A stretch of DNA of 64,000 nt from Flavobacteriales bacterium (GTDB lineage Bacteria; Bacteroidota; Bacteroidia; Flavobacteriales_F; PHOS-HE28). This document shows, piece by piece, positions 35,994 to 46,468 of the stretch (the first letter of the stretch is position 1; each line of letters starts with the position of its first letter). The DNA is taken from contig JABWBQ010000020.1 of NCBI GenBank assembly GCA_013360395.1, forward strand, positions 1 to 64,000, read 5' to 3'. A program made the translations under genes and the position numbers. The notes beneath the pieces are model-generated. The model was not told where the DNA came from, made no database searches, and saw only the letters and a program-made list of their open reading frames with translations.

Positions 35994-36888
35994 TCCGCTT
36001 GGCCACCCGCTGGCCTTTGGCGTTCACCGCCACGTTGAACTCCAGCTCGTCGCCCACGGCCAGTTCGGTGAAGGGCACGTCCTCCAGGTCGTCGCGCAGG
36101 AAGAACAGGTTGTTGTCCGGGAAGCGGATGAACCCGTAACCGCCGTGCAGGCTCATCACGGTGCTGCGATGCCGCGTGTCATCCACCGGCACCGCGGCGA
36201 CCGGCCCTCCCTCCTCCTCGCGCATCGTGCTGTCCCGCAGCACGAACAGCTCGCGCACCACGGCATCGTCGGCGCGCAGGCCCTCGTCGATCAGGTCGTG
36301 CATCGGCATGGGATAGCTCACCTCGTTCCACAGGTCGGTGCTCGTCTTGGTCACCTGGACATCGCCGCTCTCCGGGTCGGTGATCTCGTAATCCCAGCCC
36401 AGGAGCATCGTCCGGCTGCCCAGTGCGTGCAGTTTCCGCACCAGCGGCACATGGTCACCGTCGCTGGCGATCAGCACCACCACATCGTAGCGCTTGTACA
36501 TGCAGAGCTCGAAGACCTCCAGCGCCATCAGCACGTCGATGCCCTTTTCACGCTTGCGCCCCATGAGGTCCTTCACGGGCAGGTAGTGGGTCTGCACCCC
36601 GTTGTACATCAGCACATCCTCGAACACCCGGTCGTAGAAGAGCTGGTTGGGCTTTTCGTTGGCGTCGCGTGCCGAGAAGCGCCCCCGGAAGAAGTGCGCG
36701 TCGATGATGTGGCAGAGGTTGGGATGGACGCCCTCGCGTTCACCGACCAGGTGCCGGATGTAGTCGTGCAGGCCGCCGATGTGGATGCGTCGGTGGTGCG
36801 GATGGGCGTAGTTGTAATAATTGCTCACATGGGTGAAATAGCCGCCGTCGTAAAAGACGCCCAGCTTGAGGGCACGTGCACCTGGCAT
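35977..36888 (-). CDS. NYN-domain ribonuclease-like protein with C-terminal cold-shock-like domain
   Basis: 303 residues. The NYN (LabA/PIN-like) domain spans about 8-200: the acidic residues in GVFYDGGYF, KGIDVLMALEVFEL and LIASDGDHVPLV form the predicted metal site. The C-terminal ~60 residues (from about 243) look like a cold-shock domain, with RNP1-like GGYGFIRF and RNP2-like LFFLRDD. Predicted to bind and cut RNA; both activities are inferred. The start is 31 nt after an exact minus-strand -7 box. Confidence 0.8.
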   Translation of the reverse strand: MPGARALKLGVFYDGGYFTHVSNYYNYAHPHHRRIHIGGLHDYIRHLVGEREGVHPNLCHIIDAHFFRGRFSARDANEKPNQLFYDRVFEDVLMYNGVQTHYLPVKDLMGRKREKGIDVLMALEVFELCMYKRYDVVVLIASDGDHVPLVRKLHALGSRTMLLGWDYEITDPESGDVQVTKTSTDLWNEVSYPMPMHDLIDEGLRADDAVVRELFVLRDSTMREEEGGPVAAVPVDDTRHRSTVMSLHGGYGFIRFPDNNLFFLRDDLEDVPFTELAVGDELEFNVAVNAKGQRVAKRITRAS

Positions 36889-36919
36889 GAATATGGTCGT
36901 TGATGGTGAATGAGGACGG

Positions 36920-36927
36920 CAAAACTA
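36920..36927 (-). promoter_or_regulatory. -7 box (TAGTTTTG, exact)
   Basis: Minus-strand TAGTTTTG, 31 nt before the NYN gene ATG. It faces a plus-strand box 25 bp away. Confidence 0.55.
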
Positions 36928-36951
36928 ACCGGGCGCGCCCAGCGCCCCGCA

Positions 36952-36959
36952 TACCTTCG
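36952..36959 (+). promoter_or_regulatory. -7 box (TACCTTCG)
   Basis: TACCTTCG, 7 nt before the ATG at 36,967, deciding this start over an earlier in-frame ATG. Confidence 0.55.
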
Positions 36960-36966
36960 CCGAACG

Positions 36967-37509
36967 ATGCGGCCCATGGTCCTTCTTTGCGCGATGGTGC
37001 TGGCCGCCGGGCTGCGTGCACAGGCCGACAGCGCCCAGGCGCTGCTGTTCAGCGCCTCGTACAGCCTGCCGATGAGCGCCTCGCAGGTGCTGGAGCGTGC
37101 CCGTGAGGCCTGGTCGCAGAGCTTTGCGCGGGAACCGGGCGCCCGGCTGAACCCGGCGAACGACCGGCCGGACCAGCTGGAGGGCAGCGCGCACTTCAAT
37201 TTCCGGTCCACCACGCTCACGGGCCGGGAGGAGACCATGGGCCGGGTGAGCTACCGGGTGCGGATCAGCGCCACCAACGGTGGCTGCGAGGTGACCATCG
37301 GTCCGTTCCGGCACACGGGCAACCGTGCGGCCCTGCGCGGGGGCACGGACCTGGGCCTGATCACCGCCGCGGGGCCGCCGACGCACCGCCCACCCGGCCT
37401 TTCGGGCCGCACCACCACCACGCTCCTCGGCGAGATCCGCCAGCTGGCACGCCAGAAAGGCGAAGGGCTGCTGCGCAACTTCGGAGCCCTGCTGCGCTCG
37501 GAACCCTGA
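36967..37509 (+). CDS. Exported protein, possibly DUF4468-like
   Basis: 180 residues with a signal peptide (about 1-19, ending in LRAQA). The rest alternates strands and helices: LPMSASQVLERAREAW, LEGSAHFNFRSTT, MGRVSYRVRISATNGGCEVTI. The layout (N-terminal helix, then beta-sheet with a central YRVRI strand) is reminiscent of DUF4468 proteins of Bacteroidota, but the match is by eye only. Divergent from the NYN gene. Confidence 0.7.
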   Translation: MRPMVLLCAMVLAAGLRAQADSAQALLFSASYSLPMSASQVLERAREAWSQSFAREPGARLNPANDRPDQLEGSAHFNFRSTTLTGREETMGRVSYRVRISATNGGCEVTIGPFRHTGNRAALRGGTDLGLITAAGPPTHRPPGLSGRTTTTLLGEIRQLARQKGEGLLRNFGALLRSEP

Positions 37510-37563
37510 GCCGGCAACCCTGGGACCACCTTCCCCGTTCAACCGGGCGCACAACCCTGCGTC

Positions 37564-38871
37564 GTGGACCATCGTTCGCACCGTTTCTGGCCGATCGTCG
37601 CCACCGTGCTGGCGGTCCTTTTCATCGCCTTCGACCTCTACCTGGTGTCGCGTGCCCGCGAGGTGCAGCAGCGCATGGGTGCCGAGGTGGAACTGCTGAG
37701 CACCCTGGGCCGGATGAGCCGGGCGGTCAACGAGCTCACCATACTGCACCGGGTGGACATGCACACCGGCCGCGGCCATTGGGAGACCCACCTCCAGGCG
37801 CTGCGGGACGAGCTGGACCGCACCACGGCCCGTTTCGCGCACGAACCCGGCATGAACGAGCTGCCTGCCGCCATCCTCCTGGCATTGGGCCAGGCCGATT
37901 CGTTGCATCACCTGGCCGAGGTGCAGGCCGCCGACCTGCGCGAGGAGCGCACCGCCCAGGCCATCCTGCAACTGGTGGCCCAACGTGCCACCAAGGCCAT
38001 CGACCGCACCGCCCGCGCTGTGCACGAGCAGGGCCTCAGTGTCCATTCCAACCAGCTGAGCCGGCGTTGGGACGAGGCCCAGGTGCTCATGTTCCTCTCC
38101 TGCCTCATGGCCGTGGTGTTCGCCTTGCTGGTGGGCATGAACCGGCGGCTCCTCATGGACAGCCGGCTTCGCGGCGACCAGCTCGCCACGGCCAAGCAAC
38201 GGCTGGAACAGACCAACCGCGAGCTGCGCGAGACCATGCTCAGCAAAGAGGAGAAGGAGGTGATGATCAAGGAGATCCACCACCGGGTGAAGAACAACCT
38301 GCAGATCGTGCGCAGCCTCATCCGCTTCCAGCTGGACCAGGTGCAAGACAAGCGCGTGCAGGAGCTGTTCAACGAGTGCATCAACCGCGTGGGCGCCATG
38401 GCCCTGGTGCACGAGCAGACCTACCTGAGCAAGGACCTGGCCAACATTCCGGTGGACACCTACCTGGACAACCTGGTCCGCGACCTGGTGGGTGCGTACA
38501 ACATCCGCATGAAGCTGCATCGCGATGTGGACATCCGGGTTAAGACCCTCGGGGTGGACACGCTGATCCCCCTCGGGCTGCTGATCAACGAGATCATCAG
38601 CAACAGTTTCAAGTACGCCTTCCCCGACCGCACGGAGGGCACGATCCTCGTGCACCTCTCGGGGTCGGAGAGCGAGGGCCTGCACCTGCTGATCGGCGAC
38701 GACGGGGTGGGCTTGCGGAGCCGCGAGGGCTTCCACCGCCCCAACAGCCTGGGCATGGAGCTGATCCACACCCTGGCCTCGCAGCTCGATGCCGACATCC
38801 GCCTGCTGGACGGACCGGGCACGCGCTACGAACTGACCGGCCACAAGCTGCAGCAGCGCAAGGTGGCCTGA
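37564..38871 (+). CDS. Membrane sensor histidine kinase, HisKA_2 type
   Basis: 435 residues, GTG start. TM1 (about 9-29), a ~140-residue extracytoplasmic helical sensor, TM2 (about 178-197), a short coiled coil, then the HisKA_2 phospho-acceptor EIHHRVKNNLQIVRSL (His about 240) and an HATPase with N-box LINEIISNSFKYAF, G1 GDDGVGL and G2 NSLGMELIHTL. The ligand is unknown. No response regulator is adjacent; the single-domain receivers at 34,482 and 34,910 are the nearest candidates. Confidence 0.9.
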   Translation: MDHRSHRFWPIVATVLAVLFIAFDLYLVSRAREVQQRMGAEVELLSTLGRMSRAVNELTILHRVDMHTGRGHWETHLQALRDELDRTTARFAHEPGMNELPAAILLALGQADSLHHLAEVQAADLREERTAQAILQLVAQRATKAIDRTARAVHEQGLSVHSNQLSRRWDEAQVLMFLSCLMAVVFALLVGMNRRLLMDSRLRGDQLATAKQRLEQTNRELRETMLSKEEKEVMIKEIHHRVKNNLQIVRSLIRFQLDQVQDKRVQELFNECINRVGAMALVHEQTYLSKDLANIPVDTYLDNLVRDLVGAYNIRMKLHRDVDIRVKTLGVDTLIPLGLLINEIISNSFKYAFPDRTEGTILVHLSGSESEGLHLLIGDDGVGLRSREGFHRPNSLGMELIHTLASQLDADIRLLDGPGTRYELTGHKLQQRKVA

Positions 38872-38879
38872 GGCCGCGA

Positions 38880-40415
38880 TCACCGCCGCATCACCCTTGC
38901 CCGCAAGCCCGTCCGGGGCACTTCGACCAGGTACATGCCGGGGGGAAGGTTCGCGAGGTCGATCCCCGTGCCGTAGGTCCCCGCCACGAGCAGACGGCCC
39001 GGCGCGTCGCGCACCACCACCGGCTCCCCGGGGCCGAGCGCACCGGCCGCACCCAGGTGCACCACCGCCTCCGTGGGGTTCGGCCAGGCCAGGGCCGCGT
39101 CAGGACCGTTCACCTCGCCCGTGGCGCCCACCACGCAGGTCAGCTCCCAGGCCAGGTCGTTGGCGCGGAGCGGGGCGGTCAGCACCGTGGTGACGGGCAC
39201 ATGCACGCTGGTGCCCACGGCGTGTGTGGTGATGGTGGGCGTGTGGGCGGCGGCGGTCACGGTGGTCACCTCGACGAACTCGCAGAGGTCGCCGGGGAGC
39301 AGGCCCAGCACCTTGTCCCTGGTGATGAGCCGCAGCTGCCCGATGTCGTTCACCTGGAAGCCCTGCACGACCTCGAAGGAAGGCGTGGGCGGCTCGTACC
39401 GATACGCCGTCACCAGGTCGCCGTCGTCATCGAGTTCCAACAGCATCGCCCGGTAGTCGGCATCGGCACCGGCCGCGAACAGGCCTCCGCCGGGCCGTTC
39501 CACCACGGCCGCCAGGACGAGGCCTCCGCTTGCATCCGCATAACGCTTGCACCACAGCACCGACCCGTCCGGGGCCAGTTCCAGCAGGCAACCCTCGTTG
39601 GTGGAGGGTCCGGTGGCGAGCGCGCCGGCCAACACGGACCCACCGCCGGCCAAGGGCAGGCGCGCGAGCGCATTCTCGGTCCCGTCCGTGGGCAGCATGT
39701 CGTAGAACTTCATCCAGGCCACGCCCGCGAGGTCAGCCTGCATCGCCATCAGGCTCCGGTCCTCGTCGTTGGCGGCCATGGCCCCGGTGCCGAAGAGGCT
39801 GTGCTCGTTGTTGCCCGGATCTTGTCCGCCGAAGATGTTGTACAGCACACCCGCCGGCGCGGTGAGTTTCTGGGCGGTCCACGTGCTGCCGTCCGCATCG
39901 CCGAAGAACCGGAACGACCCACCGGCCATGCCGCCGGCGCGGTCGGTGTAGGCGGTGAAGTCCTCCCCGACGGGGATGAGGGTCGAGACCTGGTCCTGGA
40001 AGAAGTTCACCCCGCCGATATCGTCCAGGGACCGGCTCCACACCACCGCACCGGTCGCGGAGAGCCGTGTGATGAAGGCGTAGGAGAGCCCGGCGCTGTT
40101 CTGTGAACCGCAGAGCACATAGCCGGTGTCCAGCGCCTCCGCGTCGAGCAGGAAGGTGTTCGGCGAATGGCCGCGGAAGGCCGTGGCGTCCAACAGGGCA
40201 TGGTCCGGGCCGGTGAAGTGCAACACCACGCGGGAGGAATCCCATCCGAACGCACGTTCGCTGAAGAACAACGTGTTGCCGCCGCCGAGGTCCAACGGCA
40301 GCAACCTGCGGGAGGCGCCCTCCGGCACCAACCGATGGTTCATCATCAGCAGCTGGGCGTGGCCGGCCCCGGCGAACAGCAGGGCGAGCACGAGGGGAAG
40401 GGCTCCGGGGCGCAT
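38880..40415 (-). CDS. Secreted protein with T9SS type A sorting domain
   Basis: 511 residues. Signal peptide (about 1-20, ending in GHAQ), a body of short beta repeats such as GGVNFFQDQVSTLIPVGEDF and CLLELAPDGSVLWCKRY (beta-propeller-like), and a C-terminal T9SS domain (about the last 75 residues): AWPNPTEAVVHLG, VVVRDAPGRLLV, LANLPPGMYLVEV. Exported by Sec, then across the outer membrane by T9SS and probably anchored at the surface. Function of the body unknown. A TAGCTTTG box precedes it. Confidence 0.87.
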   Translation of the reverse strand: MRPGALPLVLALLFAGAGHAQLLMMNHRLVPEGASRRLLPLDLGGGNTLFFSERAFGWDSSRVVLHFTGPDHALLDATAFRGHSPNTFLLDAEALDTGYVLCGSQNSAGLSYAFITRLSATGAVVWSRSLDDIGGVNFFQDQVSTLIPVGEDFTAYTDRAGGMAGGSFRFFGDADGSTWTAQKLTAPAGVLYNIFGGQDPGNNEHSLFGTGAMAANDEDRSLMAMQADLAGVAWMKFYDMLPTDGTENALARLPLAGGGSVLAGALATGPSTNEGCLLELAPDGSVLWCKRYADASGGLVLAAVVERPGGGLFAAGADADYRAMLLELDDDGDLVTAYRYEPPTPSFEVVQGFQVNDIGQLRLITRDKVLGLLPGDLCEFVEVTTVTAAAHTPTITTHAVGTSVHVPVTTVLTAPLRANDLAWELTCVVGATGEVNGPDAALAWPNPTEAVVHLGAAGALGPGEPVVVRDAPGRLLVAGTYGTGIDLANLPPGMYLVEVPRTGLRARVMRR

Positions 40416-40434
40416 GTGGGGTGGTGGCTTCTCC

Positions 40435-40442
40435 CAAAGCTA
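40435..40442 (-). promoter_or_regulatory. -7 box (TAGCTTTG, exact)
   Basis: Minus-strand exact TAnnTTTG match, 19 nt before the ATG of the T9SS cargo gene and 31 bp from the divergent box of the peptidase gene. Confidence 0.58.
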
Positions 40443-40473
40443 ACGCCCCGTCGCACGGACGCTCCGGTCCGGC

Positions 40474-40481
40474 TACTTTCG
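40474..40481 (+). promoter_or_regulatory. -7 box (TACTTTCG)
   Basis: TACTTTCG, 17 nt before the ATG of the prolyl oligopeptidase gene. Confidence 0.52.
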
Positions 40482-40498
40482 CCGTTCCCGACCCGGCC

Positions 40499-42652
<2,154 letters not shown>

Positions 42653-42673
42653 CGCACTGTCACTTCACCCCAG

Positions 42674-42704
42674 CGAAGCCTCGACCATCCCGGTCGGGGC
42701 TTCG
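42674..42704 (+). terminator. Intrinsic terminator after the prolyl oligopeptidase gene
   Basis: 13-bp stem with one wobble (CGAAGCCTCGACC / GGTCGGGGCTTCG), 5-nt ATCCC loop and a T-rich tail. Best-formed terminator in the window. Confidence 0.8.
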
Positions 42705-42721
42705 TTCCTTTACAGTACTCC

Positions 42722-43225
42722 ATGCCACCGTTCACCCTCCGCCCCTTTCGCCCTGATGACCTCGCCGCGCTGGTGAAGCACGCCAACGACCCCACGGTCG
42801 CCGCCCACCTCACCGATGCTTTCCCGCACCCGTACACCGCGGAACATGGCCGTGCCTTTCTGGCCGAAGCGATGAAGGCGGTGCCGCTGCGCCGCTGCAT
42901 CGACATGAACGGTGAATGCATCGGTGCCATCGGTCTGCATCCCAGGACCGACCTGTGGCGGCGCAACCTGGAGCTGGGCTACTGGCTGGCCAGGGAACAT
43001 CGTGGCCAGGGGATCATGACGGATGCCATCCGCCGGATGGTGGCGCTCGGCTTCGCGACCTTCCCCGAGGTGACGCGCATCCACGCCTCACCGTTCGGCA
43101 GCAACATCGCTTCGCAAAAGGCCTTGGAAAAGGCCGGTTTCACGCTGGAAGCGAAGCTTCCGGGCACGCTGGTGAAGAACGGGAAGGTGGAGGATGAGTG
43201 GATCTACGCCGTGCGTCGCACGTAG
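42722..43225 (+). CDS. GNAT family N-acetyltransferase, RimJ/RimL-like
   Basis: 167 residues. FTLRPFRPDDLAALVKHAND at the N-terminus, acetyl-CoA-binding segment LAREHRGQGIMTDAIRRM (R-x2-G-x-G), and NIASQKALEKAGFTLEAKL at the C-terminus match RimJ/RimL-type acetyltransferases that act on protein N-termini or small amines. The 3' end overlaps the convergent cyclase gene by 22 nt. A C-terminal remnant of a related gene lies at 50,574. Confidence 0.92.
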   Translation: MPPFTLRPFRPDDLAALVKHANDPTVAAHLTDAFPHPYTAEHGRAFLAEAMKAVPLRRCIDMNGECIGAIGLHPRTDLWRRNLELGYWLAREHRGQGIMTDAIRRMVALGFATFPEVTRIHASPFGSNIASQKALEKAGFTLEAKLPGTLVKNGKVEDEWIYAVRRT

Positions 43226-45027
43226 AACATCTGCAGGGCCCCCTTGCCTTTCACCTCCACGGGCCCGCGCGGGGTGAACGAGAACCCGGGGCACTCCTTG
43301 ATCATGGCGAGGGTGGCCCCGCTGATGTTCACCTCTCCGGCCGTGCCCGCGTTCTCCAGGCGGGCCGCGGTGTTCACCGTATCGCCCCAGATATCGTACT
43401 GGAACTTGCTGTCGCCCACGATGCCGGCCACCACCTGCCCGGTGTGGATCCCGGCGCGCATGGTGAATGCGGGCAGCCCCCGTCCCACCCGTGCCACAGC
43501 GCGTCGGCGGAGCCATTCCTGCATCTCCAGCGCCGCCAGCACCGTGTCGCGGGCACTGTGGGGGCGCGGGCCGGGGAGCCCACCGGCGCACATGTACGCA
43601 TCGCCGATGGTCTTGATCTTCTCGATGCGGTGCTTGGCGGCGATGCCGTCGAAGGCCCGGAAGCAGGCATCGACCTCGCGCACCAGCTCCTGGGCGCTGA
43701 GCTCCTCGCAGATGTGCGTGAAGCCCAGGAAATCGGTGAAGAGCACCGACACACCCTCGACGCTTCGGGCCTCGGCACGGCCATGGGTCTTGAGCTCCTC
43801 GGCCACCGTGCGCGGGAGGATGTTGAGCAGGAGCCTGTCGCTGCGGTCCCGCTCGCGGCGGATGAGCTGACGCGACCGGTTGGTGTGGCGCAGGCGGCTC
43901 CACAGCCCGCCCACCAGGAGCAGCAGACCGATGCCGCCGAACAGGAAGACCCGTTTCTGGTCGCGTTCATGGCCCACCCGGCGTTCGCTGGCGACATCGG
44001 CCTGGCGCCGTTCCTCGAGCCGCACCAGGCTGTCCTTCAACAGCTCCTGTTCGAAGAGGTAGGTGAGCTCGATGCGCGTGAGGTCCTTCGCCCTCTCCTC
44101 CCCGCGGATGCTGTCGCGCGCGGCGATGTACGCCTTGTGCGCCCACAGGGCACGCGGCGCATCGTCCTTGGAGCCGTAGGCCAGGAACAGGCATCGGTAG
44201 CACTTCTCCTGCGCGGGCAGGTCGTTCAGGGCCAGGGCCAGGTCGAGGGCTTCGCGGCAACCGGTGATGGCCTCCCCGGTACGTCCGGCATGGAGCAGGG
44301 TCAAGCCGCGGTCGACCATGGCATTGCACCGGGCATTGCTCGAGCGCTCGCTCTTGGGGAACAGGGCCAGGGCCGCCTCGAGGTAGTGGAGCGCGCTGTC
44401 CGTTCGCCCCAGCTTGTCGAAGCAGGTCCCCAGGTTGGCAAAGCAGATCGGCACCCAATGGTGCTGCCCGGCCCGCAGCCGCATGGCCAGGTGGCGCCGG
44501 TGATGCACCAAGGCGCTGTCGAACCGGCCCAGTTCCTCCAGCACACAGCCCATGTTGCCGGTCGCGGTGGCGATCCCCGAGGGGTCGCCCAGCCGCTGGC
44601 GGATGGCGAGGCAGCGCGCGTAGTACTCCATCGCACGGTCGTAGCCCTTGTCGTAGAAGTGGACCGAGCCGATGGTGTTGTACGTCTCGGCCAGCCCCGC
44701 CTCATCACCTGCCGCACGGAAACAGCCCATGGCCCGTTGCAGATCGCCCAAGGCCCGGGTGAACTCCGCCCGCATCATCCACACCTTTCCACGCAGCAGC
44801 ACGGCCTGGCCGATCGCCGCACTGTCCCCCAGCTCCTCCGCGATCGCCAGCGCCGCTCCTGCATGCTTCATCGCCCGGACGACCGATCCGGCCGAGATGG
44901 CCGTGTCGCAACTGTCCAGGCAGACCCTGAGGTGGCTGCGGTCCTGCACGGGCTCCTGGGCGAAGGCCGGTGCATACGCCACGGACCAGAGGATGACCGC
45001 AAGCATCCGGTACACCATGGTCGGCAT
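43204..45027 (-). CDS. Adenylate cyclase, class III, with N-terminal TPR sensor region
   Basis: 607 residues. Signal peptide, TPR repeats (about 60-290: NTIGSVHFYDKGYDRAMEYY, ANLGTCFDKLGRTDSALHYL), a coiled segment, one membrane helix (about 362-380) and the cyclase domain (about 420-600). Metal-binding Asp residues lie in SVLFTDFLGFT and IGDAYM, the Lys of KIKTIGDAYM and Asp of QYDIWGD specify adenine, and NTAARLE carries the transition-state Asn/Arg. It should make cAMP in the cytoplasm in response to a periplasmic signal. ATG 45,027 lies 4 nt after a TATCTTTC box; 45,018 is the alternative. Confidence 0.9.
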   Translation of the reverse strand: MPTMVYRMLAVILWSVAYAPAFAQEPVQDRSHLRVCLDSCDTAISAGSVVRAMKHAGAALAIAEELGDSAAIGQAVLLRGKVWMMRAEFTRALGDLQRAMGCFRAAGDEAGLAETYNTIGSVHFYDKGYDRAMEYYARCLAIRQRLGDPSGIATATGNMGCVLEELGRFDSALVHHRRHLAMRLRAGQHHWVPICFANLGTCFDKLGRTDSALHYLEAALALFPKSERSSNARCNAMVDRGLTLLHAGRTGEAITGCREALDLALALNDLPAQEKCYRCLFLAYGSKDDAPRALWAHKAYIAARDSIRGEERAKDLTRIELTYLFEQELLKDSLVRLEERRQADVASERRVGHERDQKRVFLFGGIGLLLLVGGLWSRLRHTNRSRQLIRRERDRSDRLLLNILPRTVAEELKTHGRAEARSVEGVSVLFTDFLGFTHICEELSAQELVREVDACFRAFDGIAAKHRIEKIKTIGDAYMCAGGLPGPRPHSARDTVLAALEMQEWLRRRAVARVGRGLPAFTMRAGIHTGQVVAGIVGDSKFQYDIWGDTVNTAARLENAGTAGEVNISGATLAMIKECPGFSFTPRGPVEVKGKGALQMFYVRRTA

Positions 45028-45031
45028 GGAG

Positions 45032-45039
45032 GAAAGATA
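45032..45039 (-). promoter_or_regulatory. -7 box (TATCTTTC)
   Basis: Minus-strand TATCTTTC, 4 nt before the preferred cyclase start. Confidence 0.5.
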
Positions 45040-45294
45040 CTCAGCCCCGCGCGAACCTGGGGATCGGCGCATCCGGAAAGAGGAAAGCGCGATCCGCCGG
45101 ATCCCGGACGAGCAGTACATCACACAACGCGCCGGGATACATGCGGCATGAAGCTCCACCAAGGCCAAAGGCCGAAGTACTGTTCGTCGCCATGCGACCA
45201 CAAAGACCCTCAATAGCCGGCGTATTCCCTGGGAAACATAGATCGGAACCGGGACCTCGCTCCGCAAGGCCTTTGCCGATCGGAAAATGCTTTT
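45040..45294. other. Divergent intergenic region
   Basis: About 255 bp between the cyclase promoter and the next plus-strand box. I see no conserved open frame, strong hairpin or repeat in it. Confidence 0.4.
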
Positions 45295-45302
45295 TAGCTT
45301 TC
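45295..45302 (+). promoter_or_regulatory. -7 box (TAGCTTTC)
   Basis: TAGCTTTC preceded by a T-run, 22 nt before the ATG at 45,325. Confidence 0.5.
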
Positions 45303-45324
45303 CTTGACAAAACCCCATGGTACC

Positions 45325-45990
45325 ATGGCAACCGCACCCAAGAAATTCACGGCAGGTTGGTTGGTCGGATCGGTCGTCCTCGGAGGTGTGATCGGGGCCG
45401 CCCTCTATTCCATGTTCTCGCCCCCGCCCCCGCCCGCCCCACCGCCCGCATGCCCCGAGACGCCCAAGGTGACCTTCTCCTCGTGCTTCAGCGCGGCGAC
45501 CGTGGACAGCATCGTGCCCAAGAAAGGGACCGTGGGGATCCGCTTCTACACTTCCAAAAGTGATGGTGGCACCATCGTGGTGCTCGCGGGCGCCATCGAC
45601 AGCGCCGGCAAGCACACGGTGGATGCGCACGACAAGCTCCGCTTCAGAGAGTTCAAAGGCATCCGGGGCGACGGCACGGACATGAACGAACTGGAGGAGA
45701 GCGCGGCAGAGACCGCCGTGAAGGGTTCCAGGACCTCGGAACGGGGACCGTGGTCCATTGATGTGGACACCGGTACCGTACGTACGCTCCTGGGTGTGAA
45801 GGACGCCAACGGCATCGGCATCCTGGAGCGGCGCACCACGGCGGGCGGATGGACCTTCGTGCTGGCGCCGGTGAGGCTCGCTGCGGACACCGCAGCGCTC
45901 GTCGGGGCCGAGGGCGACGTGCGGGTCGGTTCGGACCCCTGTCCCTTGTTCTGCCCGAAGCCCCCGTCGGCGTACCTGCACATGCGGTAA
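45325..45990 (+). CDS. Membrane-anchored protein of unknown function
   Basis: 221 residues. One N-terminal membrane helix (about 11-31), a Pro-rich linker (SPPPPPAPPPACPETP) and a Cys-containing soluble domain with FYTSKSDGGTIVVLAGAID and WSIDVDTGTVRTLLG; the C-terminus has a CPLFCP motif. I do not recognise a family. The ATG at 45,325 was chosen over an in-frame TTG at 45,304 because it follows the -7 box at a usual distance. A 9-bp hairpin lies 30 nt after the stop. Confidence 0.72.
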   Translation: MATAPKKFTAGWLVGSVVLGGVIGAALYSMFSPPPPPAPPPACPETPKVTFSSCFSAATVDSIVPKKGTVGIRFYTSKSDGGTIVVLAGAIDSAGKHTVDAHDKLRFREFKGIRGDGTDMNELEESAAETAVKGSRTSERGPWSIDVDTGTVRTLLGVKDANGIGILERRTTAGGWTFVLAPVRLAADTAALVGAEGDVRVGSDPCPLFCPKPPSAYLHMR

Positions 45991-46020
45991 CGGCGATCCG
46001 AACGCGCGCGTCCCCCCGGT

Positions 46021-46046
46021 GTTGAACGGACTTTTCACCGTTCAAC
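46021..46046. terminator. Stem-loop after the 45,325 gene
   Basis: Perfect 9-bp inverted repeat GTTGAACGG / CCGTTCAAC with an 8-nt T-rich loop. No T tract follows the stem, so termination is only likely. Confidence 0.45.
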
Positions 46047-46191
46047 CGAACGGGGATGCCGACCGTCGGTGCGGAAGCGGGACGGCCCGGCCGCCGGAGC
46101 TGTACGTCCATTCATCCGTGCGCAGCACCGGACCGGTCGGCACCCAGGGCACCTGCGACGAACAACAGCCCAGGCCGCACTCCGGCCTCCG

Positions 46192-46199
46192 TACCTTGG
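46192..46199 (+). promoter_or_regulatory. -7 box (TACCTTGG)
   Basis: TACCTTGG ends 4 nt before the ATG of the truncated beta-helix copy, so the remnant kept its promoter. Confidence 0.45.
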
Positions 46200-46203
46200 G
46201 CTT

Positions 46204-46410
46204 ATGCGTCGTCCCCTCCTTTCCACCAGCCTCCTTCTGCTGCCGGGCACTGCGGCCCTGGCCACCACCTGGACCGTCGGTCCGGGCCTGTCCTACACCC
46301 TGCCCAGCCAGGTGAGCGCCTTGGTGAACGATGGGGATACGGTGGACATCCTGGCCGGCACCTACCCTTCCGACGTGGCGGCATGGACGGCAGAGCTTTC
46401 TCGCGGCTGA
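46204..46410 (+). pseudogene. Truncated 5' copy of the beta-helix gene at 50,712
   Basis: 68 residues: signal peptide, then YTLPSQVSALVNDGDTVDI and GTYPSDVAAWTA, aligning over about 60 residues with the start of the 465-residue protein at 50,712 (YTLPSQVSTLVNDGDTV, YPSDVAAWTA). Similarity stops abruptly after the shared GCGGCATGGACGGC (about 46,391) and the frame ends six codons later. The rest of the helix and the T9SS domain are absent, so it cannot be functional in the same way. Treated as a duplication remnant that still has a promoter box. Confidence 0.75.
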
Positions 46411-46468
46411 GGTCACTGGATAGCAGCGCGCGAAAGCAACCCGCTGTCCCGCTCATCGTCTATAACGT

